Source of the DNA: Sternotherus odoratus
Taxonomy: Eukaryota > Chordata > Testudines > Kinosternidae
Length of the DNA: 64,000 nt
Assembly: GCA_032164245.1 (NCBI GenBank)
Contig: JAVMKO010000002.1
Span: 61,165,840-61,229,839, forward strand
Direction: 5' to 3'
The notes under the pieces: generated by a model
What the model saw: the letters and a program-made list of their open reading frames with translations, nothing else
What the model was told of the DNA's origin: nothing
Databases searched by the model: none
Position numbers and translations under genes: made by a program
Shown: in pieces, positions 31,896 to 43,319 of the stretch
How the letters are laid out: every line of letters starts with the position of its first letter
Position numbering within the stretch: the first letter of the stretch is position 1

Positions 31896-34800
31896 GCAGT
31901 TCTTGGTTTTCTGGGACACATAAAGAAGCTCAGGATACAGGAGTCACAGGCTGCAGCAGCTACACAGAGCAATACAAAGCTGTGTTTCCTCATTTCTGTT
32001 TGTAATCCTTGTTCATAATAAATTATTTCTCTTGACACCAGTCTGCTCATCAGTAAGATACAACAGGAGTCAGTATTGTACTCACAATGTCAGAAATGCA
32101 CATGGCCTCTGCAGATATCTAAGACATAGTCCCTGTCCCAAAGAGCTTGCCTGGTTATTAAATGCTACAGTCACAGCTATTCATGCACTTCTTCAAAGAG
32201 CCGTTTTCAATGTTCTGGTGCAAAATACATTCTTCTTGCCTCCCTTCCTTAGCTGATTAGTGATACACATAATCAGTCCAGCCTCAGGCATGCCTTGTGG
32301 CTACCAAAACAATCACTTTCAGACTATGCTCACAAGACAGAGATCTCATTCTGAATGTTCCCTTTAGTTCCCGTGACTCCAAAGGCTTCCACATGAGGAA
32401 TTATGACCTGGGTTACTTTGGTTTGAGATTTTTTGTATTTGTTTACTAGTTCTTCCTCACTAGCCTAACACTCATTTCAATTACTTAAGTGGATTGTTTC
32501 ACACCCAGCCTTTTAATCCTGGCAAACAGTTTATTCAATTTCTTTTGACTTCTTTTTGATTCTGTCTACTTGCTAAAGGAAGATAGTGTTCAATGTTTAT
32601 TCTTACTTCAGTGGATACTGTAGTTTCTCACAGTGACATTTTCTTAAGGTCAAATAAACTCCTAGGGGCCAAATTCAGTGCTGCTGCCGATTTACACCCT
32701 GTTTAACTCCATTATTTTTAATGGGATTTACAGGATATAAATCAGGACTGTGGCTGGCCCTCAGGCACAGACGATATACAAAGAGAGTGTCAGAGGAAGC
32801 AGAAGGGAGAGCCTTTAACAAATTAGATTTTTATCTGACTAACCATTTATGGCAAATTAATAGCTGAAAAAGGCATTCTATTTTTCATTTGTCCATCCTT
32901 TAAAATCTCTTTACGCCCATCATGGTAAAAACATATGTTCTACAATCTGCAGACTTTCTTGGCATAGCTGATAGATTCTACTCAGCTTGTTGATTTATTG
33001 TCTTGGTGATCTTTTCTTTTGCCTTAGCAGTTCAGGATGTCTCTGGTGACATAGCTCTCATCAGTCTGGTACCTGAAAGGGATTTTGTTGAGTTTGGGGG
33101 GGTTTGGTGGTTGTGTTTTGTTTTGTTTGGAAGGGGGAGTAAGGATTTTTTTTGTTTTTTGGGTGCGGTTTTTTTGCCACCTCTACCAAAATAGCAATGA
33201 TAATTTAATGGTTGACACAGCATACATAAGCCGGAAGCCTGGATCAGGTGACATTCACATGAAATCTTAGCCCCAAAACTTGGTCTCTAAATCCCTATGT
33301 AATTATAGCTATCAATATGCTACTTAGTGCGTAATGTATCCACCATCTCTTAAGTAACAGCTAAAAGTGTTCAACCTGATACTCAGCATGTGGACTTGAA
33401 GCTGGTGTATGGTAAAAAGAGATTTCCAGCACTCATTATTTAAGGCTGTCTTTACAATGTTGGTTGTAAGACAATGGACTGTGCTTTTTCCAATTTAATG
33501 TTCCACTATATATTGTACTGACACTGCCTAAGTTTAAAATATGAATCTTATCATTAGTTATTTTGATAGCTTCAAATTTATTGCAGATGAATTCCAGTTA
33601 TTTCTAGTTATGTTTCTCTTTGTTATGCTTGCCAGCTATACCAGTTAATACATTACAGCATTGCAGACTTATAGTTTGTGGATCAAGAACAGATTGTGGT
33701 GCTTCCTTTTGAGATTAGGTTCTACTGGCTCAGTAACTAGCAAGCTGAAGCCATTAACCATTAGCAAACCCAAAGGAAATCGTTCCAGAGAAATGTTCAG
33801 TTGTAAGATCACTAATTGGTTAGATTGTTAGTAGCATCTCACTCAGTCCCTGTGTAGTATATGCTCATGAAGGCCATTTCCTAAAAAGCGGTGTGATATT
33901 TTCATTCTGAATCTGGGTGTTCATAATAAACTGGATTTTAAAATGAAATAATGTAATCTCTTCTCATTTGGTGTGTTGTCTCTGTTTACAGTACCTGAAG
34001 ACGCTGGGTTTGCGGCACAAACTAATGACCCACAGTGTCTAAGCTTTTCTGGGGAGACAGGAATACAAACCATCTGCTTTTTGGAGAGAACTGATAGGGG
34101 GCTGCCTCATATCACTTCCAAATAGACAAATAGGTTAGTGCCAATGTTTTGGGAGGGGGAGGTTGAGGGAAACCTCTTTTCCTGAGGTAAGCTCACATAT
34201 GCCAAGTTGCAGCCTTGGAATTTTTACAGCTGAATTCTGAACTCCTGGCAATAAGGGTTTACAATGGAAATGTTGCCAGACCCTTAACTGTAGCGACGCC
34301 ACTATAATATTTATAAGTACATTATACTCTTTCCAAACATATGTGCTTATTACTTATGTCTCCTCTGCTGCTCTTTTCTAGGGGACCTTTCTGTATAAAC
34401 AAAACAGATTAGCTTACTTATACTCAGAAATGCTAATTGCTCTACGTCTCTATCTGCTGTGCAAAAGTCTGTCCAACTAGCCAAAAGAAGATTCCTTCCC
34501 TGCATTTTATGCAACAGCAACTCTTTACAATATATAAACTTCCTTTTCCACTTTGCTCTTCTTTGCATTAGCAAATCTGTCCATCTTGCCAGTGTTTTTA
34601 AAAGATTCTTCTCTTAGAAAATGTACATCTAAGGTGGATGGGCCACGGACTCAGAGACAACCTGTGCATCCCATCTTTACAAGATCTGACAATTTGGTCC
34701 TTTCTAAGTACACAGAGGGGGAAAATGGATACATAAACAAAAAGCTACTTGCAGCACTGACAGTTTGTCCAGTCCAGCAAAAGCAGGTTCCCAGGGAAAG

Positions 34801-35910
34801 TGATTGCTTAATAGTGATGGGGACTGACAGGGATTTCCTAACTCTTCCATGCACGTCTCAAAGTAATTTGATTCTTGGCACAAATATACACAAAGCTGTT
34901 GATCAATTAGACAGATGTAGACCGGTGAGAAAGTGCTTGAAAGTAAACAAACAAAACAAAAAACAAATGCATTCTTCTGTGCCAGATTTTTGGTGGATTC
35001 AAACTCATACCCATGTAATTTGCAAATGAAACTGCTATTTTGTTTAAAGTAGATGGGCTGAGAAATTGATGCTGAGATTTGGTTTTGGCTAGGGTTTGGG
35101 TTTAGGTCCAAGCCCATACTTAGGAACAATATGAGGCTGGATTCAGTGGAGCCAAAATCACAAGATTTGGAGCTAAATGTACTGTGATCATCTGAGATCC
35201 AAATTTTCTGGTGAGATTTTAGTCACATACCAATCAGCTTTCAAAAATATACTCTTTTCAACTTTGAAATCAAATATGTACGGATTTGAATCTGAAAACT
35301 GTCAAAATTCAAAGAGGTTCAGGTTAAAGGTTTGATTTTGGTTTGTTTTCACTGGTTAAGAAATATTTTGTCTGCTTTTTTGTGTGCTTGGATAGCTCAG
35401 AAATAAAATTGTTTGGAACCATTACTTTTCAAAGAAGCTACTTATTACAGAACAAAGGGATATTGGGATCCACTTGCTTTCTGCACTTTCTTATCTTTGC
35501 CATGCTTTTAAAACTTTCTAATAAGGGATTCCAATTTGTGATCAACAAAGTGAGATTTCTTTCTTGAAGACATAACATATTTTATTGCCATAGACAGATC
35601 TGGGGGCTACCAGGGTTAGACCATTTCAAAATGGTATGATGAGTTGTCTGTAAGAGCTATATGATTATAACAGAGAATGATGGAGTATTAGATGAAAGTA
35701 TGTTTCCGATAATTATAATTTTGGGAACAAGGATAACATATTACCTGTGTAACATGAAAGCCACTGTTGAGTTACCTTCCATAAAATTACAAAAGCCCTA
35801 TCATAATACATATATGCAAGAAAACAATTGAGATTGCTCTGGGAACCTTAAGGTTTGGTTCTACTCTGAAAGGTGACTATAGGTAATATTTTTTAAAAGC
35901 ACTTAAGAAT
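31896..35910. other. No definite gene; candidate small exon near 33992
   Basis: Mostly AT-rich unique-looking sequence with a few old repeat relics (for example near 32105-32150 and 32660-32770). The 158-codon frame at 34553-35029 has no recognised domain. A possible terminal exon is listed separately. Confidence 0.45.
33992..34042 (+). CDS. Candidate terminal coding exon (very tentative)
   Basis: A pyrimidine-rich tract with acceptor, 'gtgttgtctctgtttacag', ends at 33991. It is followed by a frame reading YLKTLGLRHKLMTHSV and a TAA stop at 34040-34042. The segment keeps CpGs (acgctg, ttgcgg) that neighbouring DNA has mostly lost, which would fit constraint. I do not recognise the peptide. 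Any frame is easily open for 16 codons, so this could be chance. An AATAAA occurs much further downstream, near 35402. Confidence 0.18.
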   Translation, partial: YLKTLGLRHKLMTHSV

Positions 35911-36495
35911 ATGTCCACACTGCACTAAAAGACCCCTGGCATGGTCACAGCTTTATTGGTCAGCTGACTTAGGCTCACAGGGCTCAGGCTGTGAGGCAAT
36001 TGGCTGGTCTACACTAGGGGGAGGGGTCGACTGAAGATACGCAACTTCAGCTATGTGAATAACGTAATCGAAGTCAGCGCATCTTCAGCCAACTTACCTG
36101 CCATCCTCACAGTGGCACCAATCAGCAGCACACTTCCCCGTCGACTCCAGCTTGCGCCTTTCAGCGAGCTGGAGTTCTGGAGTCAATGGGAGCGTCATTG
36201 GCGATCAATTTATCACGTCTTCATGAGACACGATAAATCGATCACCAAAAGATCGATCACTACCCACCGATCCGGCAGGTAGCAAAGACCTACCATATGC
36301 AATTGCAATGTAGACATTTGAGCTTGGGCTGGAGACTGGGCTCTGAGACCCCATGAGTGGGGAGGGTCTCAGAACATGGACCCCAGCCTGAGCCCAAACA
36401 GCTACACTGCAATATTATATCCCTGCAGCCCAAGCCCTTCAAGCCCAAGTCAGCCTACTTGGACTCAGAGTCGGCACCATGATTTTTTTAGTGTC
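35911..36495. mobile_element. Harbinger-type MITE (outer), split by a second MITE
   Basis: The left half 35911-36002 ('atgtccacactgcactaaaag...ggctcacagggctcagg') and the right half from 36299 ('gcaattgcaatgtagacatttgagcttgggctggag...agcccaagtcagcc') are the two arms of one long-palindrome MITE ending near 'agtgt'. The insertion at its centre separates them, with 'gcaattg' on both sides (35996-36002 and 36299-36305). Confidence 0.65.
36003..36298. mobile_element. Harbinger-type MITE (inner), nested
   Basis: It begins 'ggtctacactagggggaggggtcgac' and contains paired 'gatacgcaacttcagctatg' and 'atcgaagtcagcgcatcttcag' segments. A palindrome around 'cgatcaatttatcacgtcttcatgagacacgataaatcgatc' lies at about 36203-36244. 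It ends 'tagcaaagacctacc'. I recognise the family from turtle DNA as PIF/Harbinger-like. No coding capacity. Confidence 0.7.
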
Positions 36496-37012
36496 TTAGG
36501 AATCTAAATCCTATTGATTTTCCATGAAACTTCAGCTCCTAACAGTCTAAATCACTATTGAACCTTGGAATTAGACTTCTAAGTTAATTAGATACTTTTG
36601 CAAAATTTGACCCTGTGTAACAATGACACCTTCCTTCTTATCAGAGCTGCTGCTGGTGTCTATTGAGTTGTCTCTCCTGCCTTTAGTAATAAAAACAAGG
36701 ATTTGTTTCAATTATTTTTAGCCCTTTCAATACTGCTGAACCAACAGAGTCTTCAGGAAGGAAGTTGGACTCTATTCTCTCTTGTTCACCACCAACAGAA
36801 CTGATAACTAGAATTGTAGTTAACAACAATTATCAGATAACTGATAAGTAGAAGGCCCAACTGGAGACATAATTTGAAGATGACAGGTTTCCATAGGTAT
36901 AACTGAGGGCTGAGTTTGGCCTGCAGAGTCTTTACTACCAGAGGTGTTATGTGAGAAGAAAAGAAACCAGGTTGACTCTTTAGAGCCTAAGAGAGCTTGC
37001 TGAGGTGTTAGT
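36496..37012. other. No gene seen
   Basis: A faint relic of the old 'tctaagttaattagatacttttgcaaaatttgaccc' repeat occurs near 36570-36615. Otherwise the stretch is unremarkable. Confidence 0.5.
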
Positions 37013-37192
37013 TAGAATCATAGACTTTAAGGTCAGTAGAGACCATTATGATCATCCTGATCTCCTGCCCAATGCAGGCCACAATCTCACCAACAGTTTT
37101 CTGCCATAGATCACTAAACACCCCCCTGTAGGATTGAACTCACAACCATGGATTTAGCAGCCAAAAGCTCAAACCACTGAGCTATCCATCTT
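37013..37192 (-). mobile_element. tRNA-derived SINE with CR1-like tail, antisense
   Basis: On the minus strand it starts 'gatggatagctcagtggtttgagc', with a B-box-like 'gttgtgagttcaatcc'. It ends with 'ctgaccttaaagtctatgattcta', the CR1 3' terminus type seen at 20998-21228. It is the same SINE superfamily as 18024-18216 but has a different CR1 tail subtype. Confidence 0.85.
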
Positions 37193-39930
37193 CCTGTCCT
37201 ACCCTCTTATGGTAAACTGAATGAATTTGCTCTAAAAATCCTTGAGCCACAACAAACAAGGAATTATATGAAGTTCTTTTACAAAGTGGAACTGCACATT
37301 AACCCTGAATTTAATTCAACCTTAATTTTGTATTGGCATCTTCTCATATTTAATAAAGAATCCAATGTCCTATCCAATGTCTTCTTTCCAATTTGTGTAC
37401 CATATCAAAAAAGTATTCTTGGGGGTCAGTGGTGGCAGTTCTCATTCTTTATAGTTACGTGCAACCTCATTGTGGTCAATCTCCTGGGCAGTGTTTTTTG
37501 AAAGGGGTTACATTGATATTTGGGGGGCTTTTGGGGGGCACATGGACTCCAAGAGCTCCCTTCCCAATTCAAGCATTGCCCTTTGGCCATTCTGCCTCCA
37601 TATCCAATCTAAAGCCTTCAAAATATTTGCACAATACATTAAATTCCAGTGATTGGAATCCTGATCCAAAACACCCCCACATTTTTGAGCAGTGATTCTG
37701 AAATCTACCATCAACTACGGGTCTGAATTTAATGATTAGCACTTCCTTCTCTAATGTGCCAAACCAGGATCCTGACTCCCTTTAAACTTTGGGGGCCTGA
37801 ATTAGAAACCCAGAGCTGGATCATAATGGACCCATCTCAAATTAATTCTGCTATTCTTTCAAAAATTACTGATAAAAAATTCCGTCAGGCCATACTAGTT
37901 CTGGATACACTGTACTCTGACAACTGCAATGGGGAAAACAAGAAATTCAAAGATTTTTATGCAAATAGAAGGCTGAGGGGGTTAAAAATGCCTACAAATA
38001 GGTTTGATGACAAGGAAAATCACATTAAAAAGAAACCCACATGAGGAAAACCAGTTTTTACTTTGCTGTTTTAATTGACAAAGTCAGCAGTATGAAACAA
38101 CCAGGTCATCCATCTATTCCTGCAGGAAAACCACTGGAGCCTTCAATATCATAGTGTCAGCTGCTTTTCTATAGTCTGACGGTCTGACCTCATGAGCTCA
38201 GAAATATGAACTCTGCTAAAAAAGATTTCCTTGGGTTCACTAAGACAGTCTCCTGTTTTCTGTCTGTGCACATTGTGACACCTGCAGTCCGACAGAGCTG
38301 TTATTGCTCTAATTATGCAGACTAATTTAGGCACTCTGGTTTCTAGGTCTATATTTGAGTGGCTGATTTTGAAAACAGGAAGCAAGTGCTGAAATATTAA
38401 AGAAATAATCTGGCAATCAATCCATTAAGAACAAGAATTCCAGCTTTTTTAAAATCAGAAACTGGACAAACAAACTTTCCTTAACTAACCCCTGACTGTA
38501 CTTAGTGCCATAGGGAAGTGGAGGAGGAACATGATTTAAATGGGCTGAACAGGAAAATAATCGAGAAAAACAATGCTGTTCTCTGAGGGGAGAGAAGTGT
38601 GACAAAAATGAAAAATCATTTTTTTTTTCCAATTACAATACATTTTCAAAGAAAGAAAACAGAAGATCATCATTTTGGCAAAACAATTACCCTCACAAAA
38701 GTTAATAAATTCATTGTGCGGAATAATATTTTTTTAAAAATAATGGAGACAAACATTATCCCCTTTCCCAGAAACTTTGCTACAAAATTACAACCTAATA
38801 ATCAAGTGCAGAGGTGCTTTAATAGTCAGCTTCAGCAGAATGTAGGCTAATAAATAAGATCGATTTTTGTTCCACTGAGGTGTACGTTTACCGCATCTGA
38901 GGGTGCTCGTTTGTTCTGACGAATGATCATTATGCACCTCAAACTTTAGAAGCTAGCTGGAAAACAAACAACCAAAAGCAGAAACCAGTGAACATTCTCC
39001 GTGGCTAGCATTAAATCCATTTGAAGACAGTGGGCCAGATTCTGACCTCAGATATGCCTACATAATTCCACTGGCTAAATCCATGGGAATTCTATATGCA
39101 TGTCTGGGGGAGGATTTTTGCCCGGCTGAGCTGAGCCCAAACTTTGGAGTGTGTGGGCTTGGCAGACTTATTGAGCCGGATTCGTAGCTGATGTAACTCC
39201 ACGACCTGGTGTCTTGATAATGAAATGTGACAGCACGCGTATGTGATATCTTGTCACAAACATCAGCACTTTCTAACTCAGGCCTGGAAAAGCCCTATTT
39301 TCTAAACTCCATCCTTGCTCCAGTGAAGGAAGTATGGATCTGGTTTAGCGTTTGCCAAATTTGGTGGTCAGAACCTAACTCCAAATTCTTGAGGGGTACA
39401 GGGGATTGTTCACCCAATTAGATTTATTCAGAGTTACAAAAAAAGTCTTCTCAGCAGCACATGAGGCATTTCCTCCCACACCAATGCTATGAGAACAGCT
39501 TGCATGAAAATGGAATTAATTTGAAGAACAATGAACGTTTCCCCTTCCTTTCCCTGCTGTTTACAAGCCATCTTCGCTGTCAAAACAATATTCAACGGAC
39601 TGCTATGCTGAAAGATTTCTGTTTAAGCATGCTGCTGGAGAGAGAGAGAGAGAGAGAGAGACTCGGAAAACAACTTTCTTAAACAAATAAATAGCCTAGC
39701 TCTTGAACTTTATCCTCCTAATAAGCTCTGCCATCATTCCTCACACTCAGTGTTTGACTTAAAAGCCTAAACAAGAAAAAGAAAGTAAGGGAGCAGATGT
39801 GGAAGAGATGGGAGGCGGGGGATTGAAACAACCCCCTCTGTTCAGAACAGAGTTGAGATATTTTTACTGAAATTTGAAATACACCTGTTCATCCCAGAGT
39901 AAGAGCCCAATCTCATGGAAAGACTTCCAC
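37193..39930. other. No gene seen; (GA)n microsatellite
   Basis: A (GA)n tract of about 22 nt lies at 39639-39661. An old repeat phrase 'gggccagattctgacctcagatatgcc' lies near 39029. No coding region is supported. Confidence 0.5.
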
Positions 39931-39940
39931 TGATTTCAGT

Positions 39941-40197
39941 ATCAGAGGGACAGCAGGGTTAGTCTGAATCCACAGAAACAATGAGGAGTCTGGTGGCGCC
40001 TTAAAGACTAACAGATGTATTTGGGCATAAGTTTTCATAGATAAAAAACCCACTTCTTCAGATGCATGGAATGAAAATTACAGATACAGGCAAAAATATA
40101 TTTTGGTAAAAATATACATATTTTTTACCCATGAAAGCTTATGCCCCAAAAAATCTGTTAGTCTTTAATATGCCACCGGACTTCTCGTTGTTTTTAT
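39941..40197. mobile_element. Miniature Penelope-like element with inverted ends
   Basis: The left half (39941-40070) is antisense PLE terminal sequence, with 'ggcgccttaaagactaacagatg', 'gggcataagttttcatag' and 'cccacttcttcagatgcatg'. The right half (about 40126-40197) is the sense version, with 'tttttacccatgaaagcttatgcccc', 'aatctgttagtctttaatatgccacc'. The left end has an extra 'atcagagggacagcagggttagtc' that the right end lacks, the same asymmetry as the 24407-28021 element. There is no coding sequence. Confidence 0.82.
40029..40072 (-). ncRNA. Degenerate hammerhead-like motif in the miniature PLE
   Basis: On the minus strand it reads GCATCTGAAGAAGTGGG, then a T-rich loop, then CTATGAAAACTTATGCCC. 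CUGAAGA fits the CUGANGA core. Stem II is damaged (GTGGG opposite ATCTATG) and GAAA is retained. It is not expected to be active. Confidence 0.5.
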
Positions 40198-40442
40198 TGA
40201 TTTCAGTGAGAGTTAGATCAGGTCCCTACAGCTGGAGTTTATGAACAGGAAAGATGTGACAGCATGAACATCATATAAAAGAGCCACCATGTTTCACAAA
40301 ATAACGCCCCACAACAGCTTGACAACGCTTACAGCTGCATCCTATGTCCACATACCCTGCCATTCCATCACAGCTTTAACTCAAGATAATATTAACAGTC
40401 AAGCATGTGCATCAAGACAGTATCCGCTCAGGAGATCTTACA

Positions 40443-40792
40443 GTCTAGAGCAGGAATTGGCAACCTTTGTCATACGGCCCACCAGGGTAAGCCCCCTGGC
40501 TGGCCGGGCCAGTTTGTTTACCAACTGCATCCGCAGGTTTGGCTGATTGCAGCTCCCATTGACCGCAGTTCGCCGCTCCAAGCCAATGGGGACTGTGAGA
40601 AGCGGCAGCCAGCACACCTCTCAGCCCGCGCCACTTCCTGCAGCTCCCATTGGCCTAGGATGGTGAACTGCAGCCAGTGGGAGCTGTGATCGGCTGAACC
40701 TGTGGACATGGCCAGTAAACAAACTGGCCCGGCCCACCACGGGGCTTATCCTGATGGGTCATGTGCCAAAAGTTGCAATCCCTGGTCTAGAG
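40443..40792. repeat. 8-bp target duplication pair (GTCTAGAG)
   Basis: GTCTAGAG at 40443-40450 and 40785-40792 is a perfect match around the hAT hairpin element. Confidence 0.88.
40451..40784. mobile_element. Hairpin (fold-back) hAT MITE, 334 bp, copy 2
   Basis: It starts CAGGAATTGGCAACCTTTG and ends CAAAAGTTGCAATCCCTG. The inner arms 'gccgggccagtttgtttacc' and 'ggccagtaaacaaactggcc' and the paired 'cagctcccattg' segments make it almost wholly self-complementary. It is the sister of 6706-7039 and has the same length. Confidence 0.87.
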
Positions 40793-41480
40793 GGTAGATA
40801 CAGAAAGGGAAGATTCTTTGAAAGGTCAGGGGATGAGGTCACTTTAGATTATTATATCTTTGTGCTATAATAATTTATTGTGTCTCTGAGCCTGACAGAG
40901 GAAGTGGGTCTTAAGGAGAAGAAACTAATTAATTACTCTTCCAAGGAATTCCATGTTAGTGCACACACAGCTCCTATAACAAGCCTCAAATCTATAGTCA
41001 TCCTTTCTTCAGACAGAGCAGATTTAAATCCATTTGGAGAAACAGTAGTGGTCCTCACTCTACACCGATATATTTTGTGCTCTGTCATGACACCATAATG
41101 GCCTTGATTTACAGATACGAGATACTAGAATCATAGAGATAGAGCCATAGATTTTTCTCCAGGCTTTTTTCAGGGGCGAGTGTAAGGAAAACTGGTTATT
41201 TCTGCTAGCAAACAATGTTTCTTACTGGTTGTCAAACAGCGCTGTTTCATTGATAAAAGCCAGCTGTGCTGTTGTATGTTTGATGAGGCAATAAGGTCCA
41301 CATGCTGAGGGCTAACATGAAGCAAAAGTGTTAATCACCAACTTGTATGTATTATCGAGTTATAAAAAGAAGGATCCACTTGCACACTAAAACTTCTGAA
41401 ACTTCCCTTTCCACAGAACTGGAAACCATAATTTAATCAATCTGTCCCATTCACTGTTCTTTTGTGAGGGGAAATTTGAG
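40793..41480. other. No gene seen
   Basis: No repeat or coding region is recognised with confidence. Confidence 0.5.
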
Positions 41481-41741
41481 GGCTGGTCTACACTGGGACC
41501 TCACATTAGCATAGCTATGTTGCTCATTGGTGTGAAAAATCACACCTAGGTGCGGCATAGTTAAGTCGACCCAACCCCCCATATATACAGAGCTAGGTTG
41601 ATTGGAAAATTCTTCTGTCAACTTAACTACTATCTCCTGGAGAGGTCTACACTGACAGGAGAACCCTTTCTGTTAGTGTAGGTAGTGTCTACACTGAAGC
41701 ACTACAGCAGCCACTATCATGTTTCAAGTGCAGACAAGACA
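41481..41741. mobile_element. Harbinger-type MITE, decayed
   Basis: The start 'ggctggtctacactgggacc' and the end 'caagtgcagacaagac', with an internal 'gttaagtcgacccaaccccccat' and 'aggtctacactgacaggag', fit a turtle PIF/Harbinger MITE with 'gtctacact' ends. No clear 3-bp duplication was established. Confidence 0.6.
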
Positions 41742-42229
41742 TGAATGAACAAAGGAGCTATACAAACTGATTTGCATAGTGAATTGATTTAGCAATCAGA
41801 CTGATCAATTGAGATATAATATAAAACTGGGCCTGTCCATCATTTTGAGCATCATTTTGGACTAACTGAGGTTATGAAGTCACTGGCAACATCTAAACAT
41901 ACTCCCCAAGTCCCATGATGATGCCTCTATGGGCCTGATCCTCTACGGGTGTAAATCAGCAATGGAGCTAAGCCAATTTATGAATATTCATTGCTGCTGG
42001 TGCTGCCTACACTGTTGCTGATACCGGGAATAGTCCGTCACCTTTGCCTTCCATCACAGCATAGGACACTGACGATACCTGCCTATTGTGTTGGGGAAAC
42101 TTGAGAGAATACACCAGCCATCCTCCTTACCCCTTCCTGTGGCTTCTCACCTTCCATCCCCAATTCTGCCCGTATAGCATGACTATGGCACATGTGACAC
42201 AACAGGATATCCGAGTTTACATGTTTTCA
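41742..42229. other. No gene seen
   Basis: An old repeat phrase, 'gggcctgatcctctacgggtgtaaatcagc', lies at 41933-41960. Otherwise nothing is recognised. Confidence 0.5.
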
Positions 42230-42535
42230 CTTATTCTGGCCTCTGCATTTGGAATAGTTTCCTGATTCTTTTCCTCCAGCTACCTTCTATTTCCCTTCTC
42301 AAATCCAGCTTTAATACCCATTTCCTCCAGGAATCCTTCATACTTCGAGCTCTTTATCAGTAATCTCTATACCCTCCCTTATCTGATTTGTACCTTGTCT
42401 TGTGCATCGACAGTTTCTCATCCTGTATCTTGCCTACCTCCCTGCAAGCCCTTTCATCCAAAGAAAATGGTACTGTATATTTGTAAAGCACTGTGTAAAT
42501 CTGTGATACTGTATTTGTGATGCTGTAATAAACCA
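42230..42535 (+). mobile_element. Ancient LINE 3'-tail relic (L2/L3-like)
   Basis: The text 'cttctcaaatccagctttaatacccatttcctccaggaatccttc', then 'cttgtcttgtgcatcg' and 'tatatttgtaaagcactgtgtaaatctgtg', follows the layout of old vertebrate LINE 3' ends. The family assignment is approximate. Confidence 0.45.
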
Positions 42536-42555
42536 CAGGGGTTTCTCTTTCATAT

Positions 42556-43244
42556 TGTCACGGGGTACACTAATCAGTAGGGTCACTCCTCCTGGTTACT
42601 CTAGGGATTAGCTCTACTCACATCCAACAGCCCCTTCCGCTGCTCATTCATGCACCTTGTCACCACTCACTGTCTCTGCAACTCTGGATGCTCTCTCGTT
42701 GTGACTTGGTCCTCCAGCCAGATTATCATAGTCCTCCCCTTCCAAGGTGCCAAAGTCTCACAGGATTAATTGTCCCAGGCAGCCTTCAGTTCCCCTACCC
42801 TCTGCCACTTCCCTAGTGGCTGATAGGGGAACTTGGGCCCACTCACTACTCCAGTCTCCAGCTCAAGGACTCTACAATGAGCAGGCAAGCTCTGCACAGT
42901 CCCAAACCTCACTACTGTTTCCCTGGGCCGCTTCTACCTCACCTTTATCAGGCTCTGAGTATACCCTTCCATCAGGCCAGGGCTTCTATTCTCCTACTGA
43001 ATTCCTCCTTTCGTTCTCTACAACTAGTGTGTGACTGCAGCCCACTACACTGCAACCCCCATCTGGTGCCAGCTCTTTGGCTTTAGAATAGATCCATCTG
43101 TTCCTTCTCAGATGGGCCCTCTTCCCAATCCAGGGTTGCTTATCCAGCCTAATTCCCCTCAGGCGTGGCCTACCAAGCTAATTGGCCCCGTTCTCAGGCT
43201 CATTAACCCTTTCAATGCTGGTATGGATTGAACACCCCATTACA
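42556..43244 (-). mobile_element. Probable solo LTR, antisense
   Basis: On the minus strand it runs from TGTAATGGGGTGTTC (43244) to TGTACCCCGTGACA (42556), a TG...CA layout of 689 bp with no internal retroviral genes adjoining. Its terminal region resembles 58769-58830, so it is a repeated element. I could not find a target duplication. It is more likely Gypsy or ERV than anything else, but unproven. Confidence 0.55.
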
Positions 43245-43319
43245 TCCATCCATCACAGCACTAATGGGCTGCCTGTTGCTTCTGCTTTTGTCCCTTCCCA
43301 TGAGGCTTGAACACCTTGC

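Larger units (their letters stand above)
39931..40207. repeat. 10-bp target duplication pair of the miniature PLE
   Basis: TGATTTCAGT occurs at 39931-39940 and 40198-40207, exactly at the outer limits of the inverted element between. Confidence 0.78.

Noticed and set aside
34553..35029. 158-codon plus-strand frame
   Set aside because: No recognisable domain or promoter. A minus-strand frame of similar length overlaps it.
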